Shown here one piece after another: positions 12,901-24,900 of a stretch of DNA of 64,000 nucleotides. Numbering within the stretch: the first letter of the stretch is position 1; each line of letters begins with the position of its first letter. The translations under genes and the position numbers were made by a program. The notes beneath the pieces are model-generated. The model did not search any database. It was not told where the DNA came from and was given only the letters and a program-made list of their open reading frames with translations. This DNA is from Adiantum capillus-veneris (taxonomy: Eukaryota; Streptophyta; Polypodiopsida; Polypodiales; Pteridaceae): the NCBI GenBank assembly GCA_014529385.2, contig CM043950.1, positions 156,029,545 to 156,093,544 of the forward strand, in the 5' to 3' direction.

Positions 12901-15900
12901 CTTTGCATATCTTGACACAGAAAGGAGTACCTTTTTCGTGGGGACCCACAGAGGTGACTGCCTTTCAGACATTGAAAGAGAAATTGACTACGGGACCTAT
13001 TTTGACTTTGCCGGACTTGCAGAAGTCATTCGAAGTATATTGTGATGCTTGTGGTCGTAGTCTGGGTGCAGTCTTGATGCAAGAAGGCCATGTCATAGCT
13101 TACGAGAGCCGTTTGTTCTCTAGGCCGGAGATGACAGCACAGATTTATGAGAAAGAGCTTTTGGCGGTTATCCATGCTCTTACTCAGTGGCGGCATTACC
13201 TACTCGGAGCGGATTTTATTGTCTTTACAGACCATCAGAGTTTGCGCTACTTCTTGTCACAGAAGCAGCTCTCGGAAAAGCAGATGCGGTGGGCGAACAT
13301 CTTGTCATAGTTTCACTTCCAGATTGTCCATGTGCAGGGACAGAAGAATGTGGTGGCAGATGCTTTGTCTCGGAAACCGTTGGTTCTGGCTATTTCCGCG
13401 ATACATCATAGGAGCTTCGAGGATATGGTCGATCAGTGTGCCACAGATACAGATTTTGCAGATATTTTCACACGGATACGGGATGGGGAGACAGTAGCTG
13501 GATACTCCCTTCGGGAAGGCTACTTGATGAAAAAGACTATGTTGTGCGTTACACAGCCGTTGAGGGAAAAGGTTATGACTGATTGCCACTGTCCACCTTT
13601 TACGGGTCACCGCAGCATTGCTACCACCATGAAAGGGGTAGAGAGAGATTTCTTTTGGCGGAGACTGAAGAAGGATGTGGAAGAGTTTGTGCGCAGTTGC
13701 TTGGTATGCTAGAAGGTCAAGTTTGACAGGCATAAGGCACAGGGATTGTTACAGCCTTTACTCATACCCACCCACCCGCCCCTGGGAAAATATTGAAATG
13801 GATTTCATTTTTTTTTATCTCCCGAGAATACAGAATGATCACGATGATTTTCCGATTACATGGCACGCCTGAGACGATTGTCTCCAACAGAGACCCCAGA
13901 ATTATGAGTTTGTTTTGGAAGGCAATTTGGGAGAACATTGGGACGCGGTTGCAGTTCTCGTCATCGTTCCACTTGCAGACTGACGGGCAATTTGAGATTG
14001 CCAATTCAGTGATTTTAGATTTATTGAAGTCTTGTATCTTGCATCAGAAGACTCAATGGGAAAAGAACTTACCTTTGGTGGAATTTGCCTACAATAACAT
14101 GATACACTCTTCGACGGGGAAGACGCCATGAGAGATTGTTGAAACTGCTGCGAAGGTTCCATCCTTCCTGAGCACGAAAGATTAGAAATTTGAAGCGGAT
14201 GAATATTCGCGAGATTTGGATACGGCTTTTGCCAAGGTTCACGAGACTTTACAGAAGTCTCAAGAACGACAGAAAAATGCAGCGGATCGCCATCGTCGCG
14301 ACTGGAAACTGAAGGAGGATGATTGGGTGCTCTTACTTTTGAGAAGGCACGCCTAAGAAAAAAAAAAGGGAAAGGAGAGGCTTTTTCCAAAGCTTAGTAT
14401 GTGATACTACGGACCTTTCCAGATTACTGACAAGATAAATGATGTCTCCTTCCGATTGGACCTGCCAGATACTTGGAGGATTCATAATGCATTGCATGTG
14501 AGTCTCTTGAACCCTGTTAAGGGTGATGTGCCTGATGATGGGGAGCCTGATGAGCAACCCGAAGTGGAAGAAAACGAGGAGATCCTTGTTCCTGAACAGA
14601 TTTTGGCACATAATGATACGAAGAAAGGTAAAGTCCGAAGGCGGTTCTTGGTTAAGTTCAAGAACTTTCCTGCATTTGATGCGAAGTGGATAGAGGAGGA
14701 GGACCTAGCAGATACTCCTCGGATTGTGAAACTTTACCTCGATGTTTTGGTTTAGCATAGTCTACTCCAAACGGAACCCAGAAACTCAGCTTGGCCGAAG
14801 ATCTGGTGCAGTGGGATGCACAAGAGGGGAGTCGCTCCACTCCTTTGTCAACAGATGCCTCGATTTTGATACTAAAGTCACTGATGTCTCTTTGAGCTTC
14901 GGGGATACTGAGAGCTGACAGTATTCTGCTGGATGACTTTATGAAATGGAATTCCTGATTATGATACTGATTTGTTCTTGACTTCTTGTGAGTGCAGGAA
15001 CTGATAGCCGAAATGACTGCAGCATTTTGGTCTGATTGATCTCGAATAGACATGGTTGCAATAGGGGTTAGTCAATCGGACATCGATGAGGTCCCGATTG
15101 GACCTAGATGTGATTGCTAGCTACATTGCCGATAAATCATGGTCTAAGATCCGAATGAATGTTGAATGTCATGTGATGTCCTGTGATGTTTGGTGATGTC
15201 CTGTGATGTCGTGTGATGTGACTGTCGATTTTGTACATGTGCTATATGTGTGTTCCTAGTACGTAGGTACTAACAGTCAGTGTCTGCTAAGACGGTTTAT
15301 GGCTTTTGTCGGTTTTGCAGGCGTAATCGCGGTCGATTACAATGCTTTCAAGAGGGGGGTATGTCACAAAGTGATGACGTGGCGGACAGCAGAAACCCTA
15401 ATTTCTGCCAGAAACCCTAAAATTCCTGCAAACCCTAATTTTTGCCAAAAACCCTAAATTCCGGAAATCGCGGAGGCGGATTATTAAAAAAAAAAATTTT
15501 TTTTTTTTTTTTTTGGAAAATGATGAGCGACGCGAATTTTGCTTTTGCTTTTTAAAAAAAAAAAAAAAAGAGAAAAGACTCTCTAAGAGAGAGAGAGAAC
15601 TGATGCTTTTGATTTTAAAAGCTTTTGGGGCTCTGCTTTTGGGCATCCCTTATAACCTTTAAATTAGTGGTGAGGGCCTCACTTCTCAGAGCATCTGGAC
15701 GCAGAGTCTGAGAGTGAAACCCTAACCGCTCTCTTGTACTTTGATGATTGATTAATACAAAAAGAAGTACCGAAAGGGGCGCCAGTCTTTGGGGCCAATA
15801 TCTCTAGGCACGGAACTCCGCCGGGCCAGTACAAATCTATTGTGATCTGTGAATTGTTTTGAAGTGGTTATTTGGTGCTGTCGCGGTTGATTCTTGACTT

Positions 15901-18900
15901 GGAGTGTCCAAGTTTGTTACACCCGCAGAAAAGGGTAGAACTCGGGTGAAGAGAAGATTCTTCTCAACGCGATTTGCTAGCGAAAGAACACCTCAAGAAC
16001 CCAAGATTCTCACGAATCAAGGACCTCAAGAACCTCAAGAACCCAAGATTCTCACGAATCAAGGACCTTAAGAACTCAAGTTCCTCGTGAACTTAAGAAC
16101 CCAAGACCACAAGAACCCACGATTGCAGAATGGTCATCACTCGAAGCGGAATGGATACTTCGCTTGGAAGTGATGAGCATGAGAGAGGCGAAGAAGAATT
16201 TTCCCCACCAGGAGGTTTTTCCGACCCTTCCCCATCTACGTCAAGGATTGCACTAACTCCTATGGAGGCTTTGAACCAGATGTTTATGGAAAGGAAGTTA
16301 GAACGCGAAGCAAGAAATGCAGAAAGAATGACAGAATTTGATCGTGAATGCAAAGAAAGAAAAGTAGAAATGGAACGTAGACACGCAGAAAGAAAAGTAG
16401 AAATGGATCGCAGACACGCAAAAGACAAGCAGAAAAAAAACAATACAAGAACAAAGCGACCGACAAAACAAAGAGTTTTGGCGACTCTATTCTCAAGTTC
16501 AGGCACAGATGCAAGAGATTTGGGGAAAGGAGACTCTCTCAGTCTCTTCTTCTCCAAAGCATGACACACAGGATTTGCATGATTGTGTGAAGCATGATGA
16601 TTTGGATGCCAATGATTTGCATAATGATTTGGATGACAATGACAAGCATGATGATTTGCATGATCAAGATGTGATTTCTCACAAGCATGATGAATTGCAT
16701 GAAGATGATGTGATTGTTCACAAGGATGATGTGTTAGTGGATGCTTTTTCTAGCGAAGCTAACCTCGTTGTAGATGCGATCAATCACCAAGAATCGATCT
16801 TGGCTTTCGAGTCGAGGTCCACAGATCCCCCACAAGAAGATCCGATAGATCCAGAAGAACCGATGTTGGCTCTCGAGCCTTGGTCCCAAGAACCATCACA
16901 GGAAGTATTGTGTGTTCGCATGATTGATACGCACGCATTGTTCGAGTGTTTCATTCATGACGGTTTCCTGTATTTTAGTCAACATCGTTATGTGATCCCT
17001 TTTACTAGGCATGACATATTGTATGTTGAGCACGTTTCTATCATGGACGAGCACGAATGTATGCGGATTGTTCATGAAAAGCTGAAAAGTTTATATGCAA
17101 GGAAGTCGCATTCCACGTCTCTTCCTTGGCATGACACAGTTTCTGAACGAGCACATGATTGTATGAGTACCAAGCATGGGCATTTCCATTGTGATTTGCC
17201 ACAGTTGATTGATTTCGATCAAACAGAAAAGATTTGATCGCATTGTTTGCATGTGTTTGATGAACGGGTTGTCACTCCGTCCCTATGTTCATCTACATTG
17301 CATACACAGTCTTTAGAGAAGACAAGATTGTTTTCCTTCACTTTACATGGAATGGGTATGTTCATGGTTTTGCGTTGGAGATAGTTTCAGGAATTTTCAG
17401 CCATGGAGATTCTTGAAGACGAAAGAAGCAGGACTCTAGACGAAGTTGAAGCAAGAAAGGAGATTCAGAAGACTTTGAGTCGCTTTCGGCGCAGCCCAAA
17501 GAAGCAAGCGTTGCAGACCTTTATGAAGTTCAAGTACCGCACGACCCACACATCAGAGTGGGCCGGTGAAGAGTCCCTTCCAGGATTTCGGATGCTGTTG
17601 GCGATTTCCCTTGACACCATACAGTTCGGTACCAGTACCTCACTTTGAAAAGGAGGGGATGTCACGTGACACATCCCAACCCTATGTGTCCGTGGACAAG
17701 CTACACCACAGCAGGGTTCAGTCAGTCCAGTCAAGTTTAGATTAGCAGTGATCTGGCACTTTTGTGAGTATATTCGTAGACCGTGCATGCCCAGTCCCTG
17801 GCGTTTTTGGATTTCAGCTGCAAATTAAGACCGGCATCATTCACCTAAAGTGTAGCAGATTCAGCCCGTAAAGACCATCAGTTTTCAGCCCTAAGAAACC
17901 TCATTTTTCAGCCAAGAAAACGCAGCCAAAACAGTCATTTTCAGCCATCGAAACAGTCCCGAAATTCAGCGATTAGAAGATCTTAGATTTCAGCCATCGT
18001 CGTCGTCGTCACCGTCGTCGTCATCGGCATAGACCAAGTTGCATAGTCCATTGCATACGCATTGTACACCTTTGTGCAATCAAAGAATAGACCACTCTCG
18101 TCGACGAGAGTGGGGCCTTCGGAGGAGGGTTTTACAACCTCTCGGGTGTCGTATCTCTTCTCTCTCCTTCTCTCAGTCTCATTCACTTGCACGCACAATA
18201 TCCAATCACTTTGTTCATGACCACAACACTCTACAAGACGGAAAGCTCTCTCTTTCCCTAAAGAACTAAAAGGAACCTTGAGCATTAAAGATCACTAATC
18301 TTGAGAAAATACAACATTCATTCCGCTGCACCTAACATCTAATCGGCAACCTTTTCGGCTGTTTGTTTCGATTAGGGGAGTACCTGGTGCAGCTATTTGG
18401 CTGTCACAAAGTGATGACGTGGCGGATAGCAGAAACCCTAATTTCTGCCAGAAACCCTAAAATTCCTGCAAACCCTAATTTTTGCCAGAAACCCTAAATT
18501 TCGAAAATTGCGGAGGCTGAAATTTATTTATTTATTATTATTATTATTTTTTTGTGGAAAATGATGAGCGACGCAAATTTCGCTGTTTCTCTACTTAAAT
18601 GAGAAAGAGAGAGAGAGAATGCTTTTGCTTTCATGTTTTGACTCTTTGTGAGAGAGAGAGAGCAATTGCTTTTGATTCTTGACTTGGAGTGTCCAAGTCT
18701 GTTACAGTGGTATCAGAGCACGGCTGATTTCTCTTCTACGGGAAATCCGATCCCCGAATTTTTTTTTCCGCGGCACCTATGGCTTCAGGCAATGATCAGT
18801 CGACTCCGTGTGCATCTGGAGATGCGGGCTGGGATCACAATGAAGATTCAGGCAGAGAGTATGGCCCGCCTTGGCCTACTTAGGCGGAGCGGCGAGAGAT

Positions 18901-21900
18901 AGAGCGTCGCCAGTTGATCGGCGATGCAACAAAGATGATGCTCAATTTTGCCAAGGATCCGAAGATGGCAAAATATATGAACCAGACCTCTTTGGAAGAG
19001 ACACAGATGGAGTGGCAGAGAACCACAACACCACTCCCGAAACCCGCTCTCAAGAAACCTTCTGCCTCCAAGAAATATACGGAGAAGGAACTGGAGAACG
19101 TGGTTGATGCACGGATTGCTCAGCTTTTTGACACGCAAAAGAAAGCCAAAAAGCACGGCAAAAAGCAGAAGAAAGGCTTGGGTCGTCGGTCAACATTTGA
19201 CAAGGCAAAGAAATTGAAGAAGCGCGTCAAGTTTGAAGACCTACCCAGTTCTTCTTCTTCTTCTTCTGACAATTCTTCTAGCTCCTCGGATTAAAGCGAA
19301 GAAGACAGAAAAAGCAAAAAGCGAAGCAAGACACAAAGCTTCGGAAAGGGCAAGAAAAAGGCAAAGAAGGCTACATCTCGCCCAGAGACTGACAGTTCTA
19401 CTGAGGACTCGTCTACAGACAGCTCAGATTCCGATGACGGAAATTTTTATGCGAACAAGAAGAATTTTTACAAAGCCAACCAGTATGACTTTCTCGAAGA
19501 TAAAAGCAAGAAAGTCCGAGAGTTTAAGGAAGGTGGCCACTCGATCAAGTTTGATACTTTTCAGGATACTCAGATGCTTCGAAGGCTTTGTCTTTTATAC
19601 AGCAGTTTGACATCGCTTTCGCGGGAGGACGCTATTCAGAGCACTCCAAGATTCGGAGAGCTGCCTCTTACTTTAAGGGGAATGCTCGTACTTGGTGGTC
19701 CACGCTTCTATTAAGCAAGACTGTGCCAGTTACATGACTGAAATTCAAGAGGCTTTTTATGTCTTCTTGGTTGACTCAAGAGTTTGAGCGAGATATACGA
19801 GCTGCTTGGAACCATCTCCGGATGACCAAGAGCGATACAGTGAATTCTTACTGTGAAAGATTTCGGAACTCTTTTCTACCTGCCTCTTCATTCAAGAAGA
19901 TCTCGTTCAGAGAACAGATTGAGCGGTTTACATTGGGTCTACCTACAGAGATCCGAGACCACTGCTTGGAACAGAAGTCAGCTTCTATTCAGGAGTTGAT
20001 GAGTCATGCGAAGCGGGGCTTTGCAATTCACTCTGGCAGTCTGACCTACCCCACAGATGAGGTCACGACACAACGAACCGGACAGACTTCTGTGAATGAA
20101 AGTAGAATGAAAAAGAGCAACCCAAAGAAAAAAAAAAAGGATGTACGACCCAAGCTTACTCCTGAGGAGAGAGCTCGCTTCATCAGAGAGGGGAAGTGCT
20201 TTGGATGCGGGGAACATGGACATTTTCGCAAAGTGCCTTGATAATGCACAGAAAGAACAGAATGATAAAGACGACGACAGGTCTGAGAGTTCGAGAGCAG
20301 CTGAGGAATGTGGCAGAAAAGGCAGATAGAAAAGCAGAACTGGTACCACATGGCGTGGGACCTGCACCGAATCTAATGAATGAAAGTACAAACTTTGCCG
20401 CTTTCGGGGCAAAGTGAAGGATCAGGAAGCTCTTTTGAAGGAGCCAAGGCCAACTTCTTTTCACTTGGAATTGGCGGCTCGATTTGGAACTACGCCCGAC
20501 AGACTGACGCCACAGGCGGAGGTAGTTCGACTGGCACCCGGATGGGATGTTGCCATTACAGCGAGCATTGGCAAACTTCGTTTGCAATGATGGGGGTGTT
20601 CAGGGCACGCGAGTGACGTTCTAGTCGGGATCCCTTGGTACCACAAGAACTACGCCGTGGTTGACTACCGGGCCGAGAAAGCGACTTTGATAAATGAAGG
20701 GCTTAGAGATTGTACTTGATGAACTTCAGTTTTCTTACTCATTCTTTTGGGAGAACTGAACGATGGATAAAGGTTGAATATGTTTTGACCTGAAGAAAAG
20801 AACGCCAAGATTTTTTTTCTCCACGCTCATGCCGATTGCTTTTGAGAGGGCCTGAAGATCATACCATTGATCTGATATCTGGAAGCACGCCACCGAATCG
20901 GCCACCTTATCGTGTGAGCCGAGTACAGAATGAAAAGATTATGAACTTAGTGAAAGACCTCTTGGAAAAGGGTCTTGTCCAGCCTAGTACTTCACCGTAT
21001 TGCTCTCCAGTGTTGTTGGTTTTCAAGAAAGACGGATCTTGGAGAATGTGCATCGATTATAGCACTCTCAACGAAATCACCATCAAGACCAGATTTCCGA
21101 TTCCTAGGATCGATGATATACTCGACAGGTTACAGGGATCCTCGTACTTTAGCAGGATTGACTTGAAGAGTGGATATCATCAGATCAGGATAGCGCCAGG
21201 AGATGTCTACAAGACAGCTTTTCAGACGACTTTTGGGTTATTTGAGTTTTTGGTGATGCCTTTTGGCTTAACCAATGCTCCTACGACATTTAACCGGATG
21301 ATGGATAGGATTTTTCGAGAGTACAGGCTATTTGTTGGCACTTTCTTTGACGACATCATTGTTTTCTCCAAGAATGAGGCAGAACACAGAGATCATCTAC
21401 TTCAGGTCTTTCAGGCATTACGAGATCACAAGTTAGTGATTAATGCAAAGAAAAGTGAATTTTTCCTACCAGAGATACATTTTTTGGGACACATTGTGTC
21501 AATTGCAGGAGTGCAAATGAACCGGGCCAAGATAGAGACTATCCGTGATTGGCCCGATTTGAGGAATGTCCCTGAAGCTAGAAGCTTCTTGGGACTGTGT
21601 TCGTACTACAGGCGGTTCATACGAAAGTTTGCAGAGGTTGCTTCCCCTTTGCATACCTTGACACAGAAAGGAGTACCTTTTTCGTGGGGACCCACAGAGG
21701 TGACTGCCTTTCGGACATTGAAAGAGAAATTGACTACGGGACCTATTTTGACTTTGCCGGACTTGCAGAAGTCATTTGAAGTATATTGTGATGCTTGTGG
21801 TCGTAGTCTGGGTACGGTCTTGATGCAAGAAGGCCATGTCATAGCTTACGAGAGCCGTTTGTTCTCTAGGCGGGAGATGACAGCACAGATCTATGGGAAA

Positions 21901-24900
21901 GAGCTTTTGGCGGTTATCCACGCTCTTACTTAGTGGCGGCATTACCTACTCGGAGCGGATTTTACTGTCTTTACAGACCATTAGAGTTGGCGCTACTTCT
22001 TGTCATAGAAGCAGCTTTCGGAAAAGCAGATGCGGTGGAGGAACATCTTGTCACAGTTTCACTTTTAGATTGTCCATGTGCAGGGACAGAAGAATGTGGT
22101 GGCAGATGCTTTGTCTCGGAAACCGTTGGTTCTGGCTATTTCCGCGATACATCATAGGAGCTTCGAGGATATGGTCGATCAGTATGCCACAAATACAGGT
22201 TTTGCACATATTTTCACACGGATACGGGATGGGGAGACAATAGCTGGATACTCCCTTCGGGAAGGCTACTTGATGAAAAAGACTATGTTGTGAGTTACAC
22301 AGTCGTTGAGGGGGAAAAGGTTATGACTGATTGCCACTGTCCACCTTTTACGGGTCACCGCGGCATTGCTACCACCATGAAAGGGGTAGAGAGAGATTTC
22401 TTTTGGCGGAGACTGAAGAAGGATGTGGAAGAGTTTGTGCGCAGTTGCTTGGTATGCCAGAAGGTCAAGTTTGACAGGCATAAGGCACAGGGATTGTTAC
22501 AGCCTTTACCCATACCCACCCGCCCCTGGGAAAATATTGAAATGGATTTCATTTTTTTTGATCTCCTGAGAATACAGAATGATCACGATGATTTTCCGAT
22601 TACATGGCACGCCTGAGACGATTGTCTCCGACAGAGACCCCAGATTTATGAGTTTGTTTTGGAAGGCAATTTGGGAGAACATTGGCACGCGGTTGGAGTT
22701 CTCGTCATCGTTCCACTTGCAGACTGACGGGCAATCTGAGATTGCCAATTCAGTGATTTTAGATTTATTGAAGTCTTGTATCTCGCATTAGAAGACTCAA
22801 TGGGAAAAGAACTTATCTTTGGTGGAATTTGCCTACAATAACACGATACACTCTTCGACGGGGAAGACGCCATGAGAGATTGTTGAAATTGCTGCGAAGG
22901 TTCCATCCTTCCTGAGCACGAAAGATTAGAAATTTGAAGCGGATGAATATTCGCGAGATTTGGATATGGCTTTTGCCAAGGTTCGCGAGACTTTACAGAA
23001 GTCTCAAGAACGACAGAAAAAGGCAGCGGATCGCCATCGGCGCGACTGGAAACTGAAGGAGGATGATTGGGTGCTCTTACTTTTGAGAAGGCACGCCTAA
23101 GAAAGAAAAAGGGAAAGGAGAGGCTTTTTCCAAAGCTTAGTATGTGATACTACGGACCTTTCCAGATTACTGACAAGATAAATGATGTCTCCTTCCGATT
23201 GGAACTGCCAGATACTTGGAGGATTCATAATGCATTGCATGTGAGTCTCTTGAACCCTGTTAAGGGTGATGTGCCTGATGATGGGGAGCCTGATGAGCAA
23301 CCCGAAGTGGAAGAAAACGAGGAGATCCTTGTTCTTGAACAGATTTTGGCACATAACGATACGAAGAAAGGTAAAGTCCGAAGGCGGTTCTTGGTTTAGT
23401 TCAAGAACTTTCCTGCATTTGATGCGAAGTGGATGGAGGAGGAGGACCTAGCAGATACTCCTCGGATTGTGAAACTTTACCTCAATGTTTTGGTTTAGCA
23501 TAGTCTACTCCAAACGGAACCCAGAATTCAGCTTGGCTGGAGATCTGGTGCAGTGGGATGCACAAGAGGGGAGTCACTTTACTCCTTTGTCAACAGATGC
23601 CTCGATTTTGATACTAAAGTCACTGATGTCTCTTTGAGCTTCAGGGATACTGAGAGCTGACAGTATTCTGCTGGATGACTTCATGAAATGGAATTCCTGA
23701 TTATGATACTGATTTGTTCTTGACTTCTTGTGAGTGCAGGAACTGATGCCGAAATGACTGCAGCATTTTGGTCTGATTGATCTCGAATAGACATGGTTGC
23801 AATAGGGGTTAGTCAATCGGACATCGATGAGGTCCCGATTGGACCTAGATGTGATTGCTAGCTACATTGCCGATAAATCATGGTCTAAGATCCGAATGAA
23901 TGTTGAATGTCATGTGATGTCTTGTGATGTCTGGTGATGTCCTATGATGTCGTGTGATGTGACTGTCGATTTTGTACATGTGCTAGATGTGTGTTCCTAG
24001 TACGTAGGTACTAACAGTCAGTGTCTGCTAAGACGGTTTATGGCTTTTGTCGGTTTTGCAGGCATAATCGCGGTCGATTACAATGCTTTCAAGAGGGGGG
24101 TATGTCACAAAGTGATGACGTGGCCGACAACAAAAACCCTAATTTCTGCCAGAAACCCTAAAATTCCTGCAAACCCTAATTTTTGCCAGAAACCCTAAAT
24201 TCCGGAAATCACGGAGGCTGAAATTTATTTATTTATTTTTATTTTTTGGAAAATGATGAGCGATGCAAATTTCACTTTTTCTCTACTTAAATGAGAAAGA
24301 GAGAGAGAATGCTTTTGCTTTCATGTTTTGACTCTCTGTGTGAGAGAGAGAGCAATTGCTTTTGATTCTTGACTTGGAGTGTCCAAGTCTGTTACATTGA
24401 CCGTGATCTAGTGTAACTGCCTTTGCCACCACCTCCTCCCTAAGGCTCAACCACCACGCCACCAGGATACAATGGTTGGAGCCCATATGGATATCCTTAT
24501 TACTGGTACGTGCCTAATCAGCCAAAGGATTTCAAAGATGGCGGCACGACAATAAAATTGGTAGAAAGCTTCACGATTCCTCCAACAATTCGACAACATC
24601 TATACTTTGGGGAACTATACGGAAGAATCAAAGATTTCTCGAGGAGGGAGATTTCTTAAGGATAATGCTATGCAGTGGTGGAGCTCAATGGTGACACAAC
24701 CACATGCTCCAAGGACTTGGCAAGCTTTCAAAACAATCTTTGCACGCAATTATATGACTTCTCTGTTTGAATTCTAGATTTTGTCTGAATGGGGCAACTT
24801 GAAAATGCTTGCCACGGAGACCATGGAAGGCTACAACCAAAGGGTTCTTGACGTCTACCTTCTGGTGTCTTTCTTTGAGTCGATTCTGTCACAAGCTTGG

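Larger units (their letters stand above)
9376..15921 (+). mobile_element. Element B1: Ty3/gypsy chromovirus-like element nested in A1
   Basis: 6546 bp with two 560-bp LTRs (9376-9935 and 15362-15921), primer site TGGTATCAGAGC at 9937-9948 and polypurine tract CAAGAGGGGGGTA at 15349-15361. It is flanked by a perfect 5-bp target duplication cccgc (9371-9375, 15922-15926), which restores the uninterrupted A-family leader. The LTRs differ at only a few positions outside an A/T-rich microsatellite, suggesting recent insertion, yet the internal coding region is multiply broken. Confidence 0.92.
7936..18337 (+). mobile_element. Element A1: non-autonomous LTR retrotransposon, with B1 nested inside
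   Basis: 5' LTR 7936-9078, primer site from 9080, leader, unusual ORF 16130-17648, polypurine tract AAAAGGAGGGGA at 17648-17659, 3' LTR 17660-18337. Element B1 (9376-15921) splits the leader. Without B1 the internal part is about 2 kb and holds no pol gene. The flanks (ttaaa at 7931-7935, tctaa at 18338-18342) do not form a clean target duplication, so the termini may come from recombination or have decayed. Confidence 0.8.
18402..24396 (+). mobile_element. Element B2: Ty3/gypsy, same family as B1
   Basis: LTRs at 18402-18706 (305 bp) and 24103-24396 (294 bp), primer site TGGTATCAGAGC at 18708-18719, polypurine tract before 24103. Near-perfect target duplication ttggc (18397-18401) / ttgac (24397-24401). 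Its LTRs lack the central-to-3' part of the B1 LTR including the shared module, but keep the telo-boxes and the last ~35 bp. The two LTRs differ at more sites than those of B1, so B2 is probably older. Confidence 0.9.

Noticed and set aside
16093-16569. 158-codon minus-strand frame rich in Leu/Phe that looks like a membrane protein
   Set aside because: It is the reverse complement of the charged Glu/Arg coiled-coil region of the family A ORF; similar shadows occur over A2 and A3.
7931-18342. Target duplication for A1
   Set aside because: ttaaa and tctaa do not match well enough; I did not claim one.
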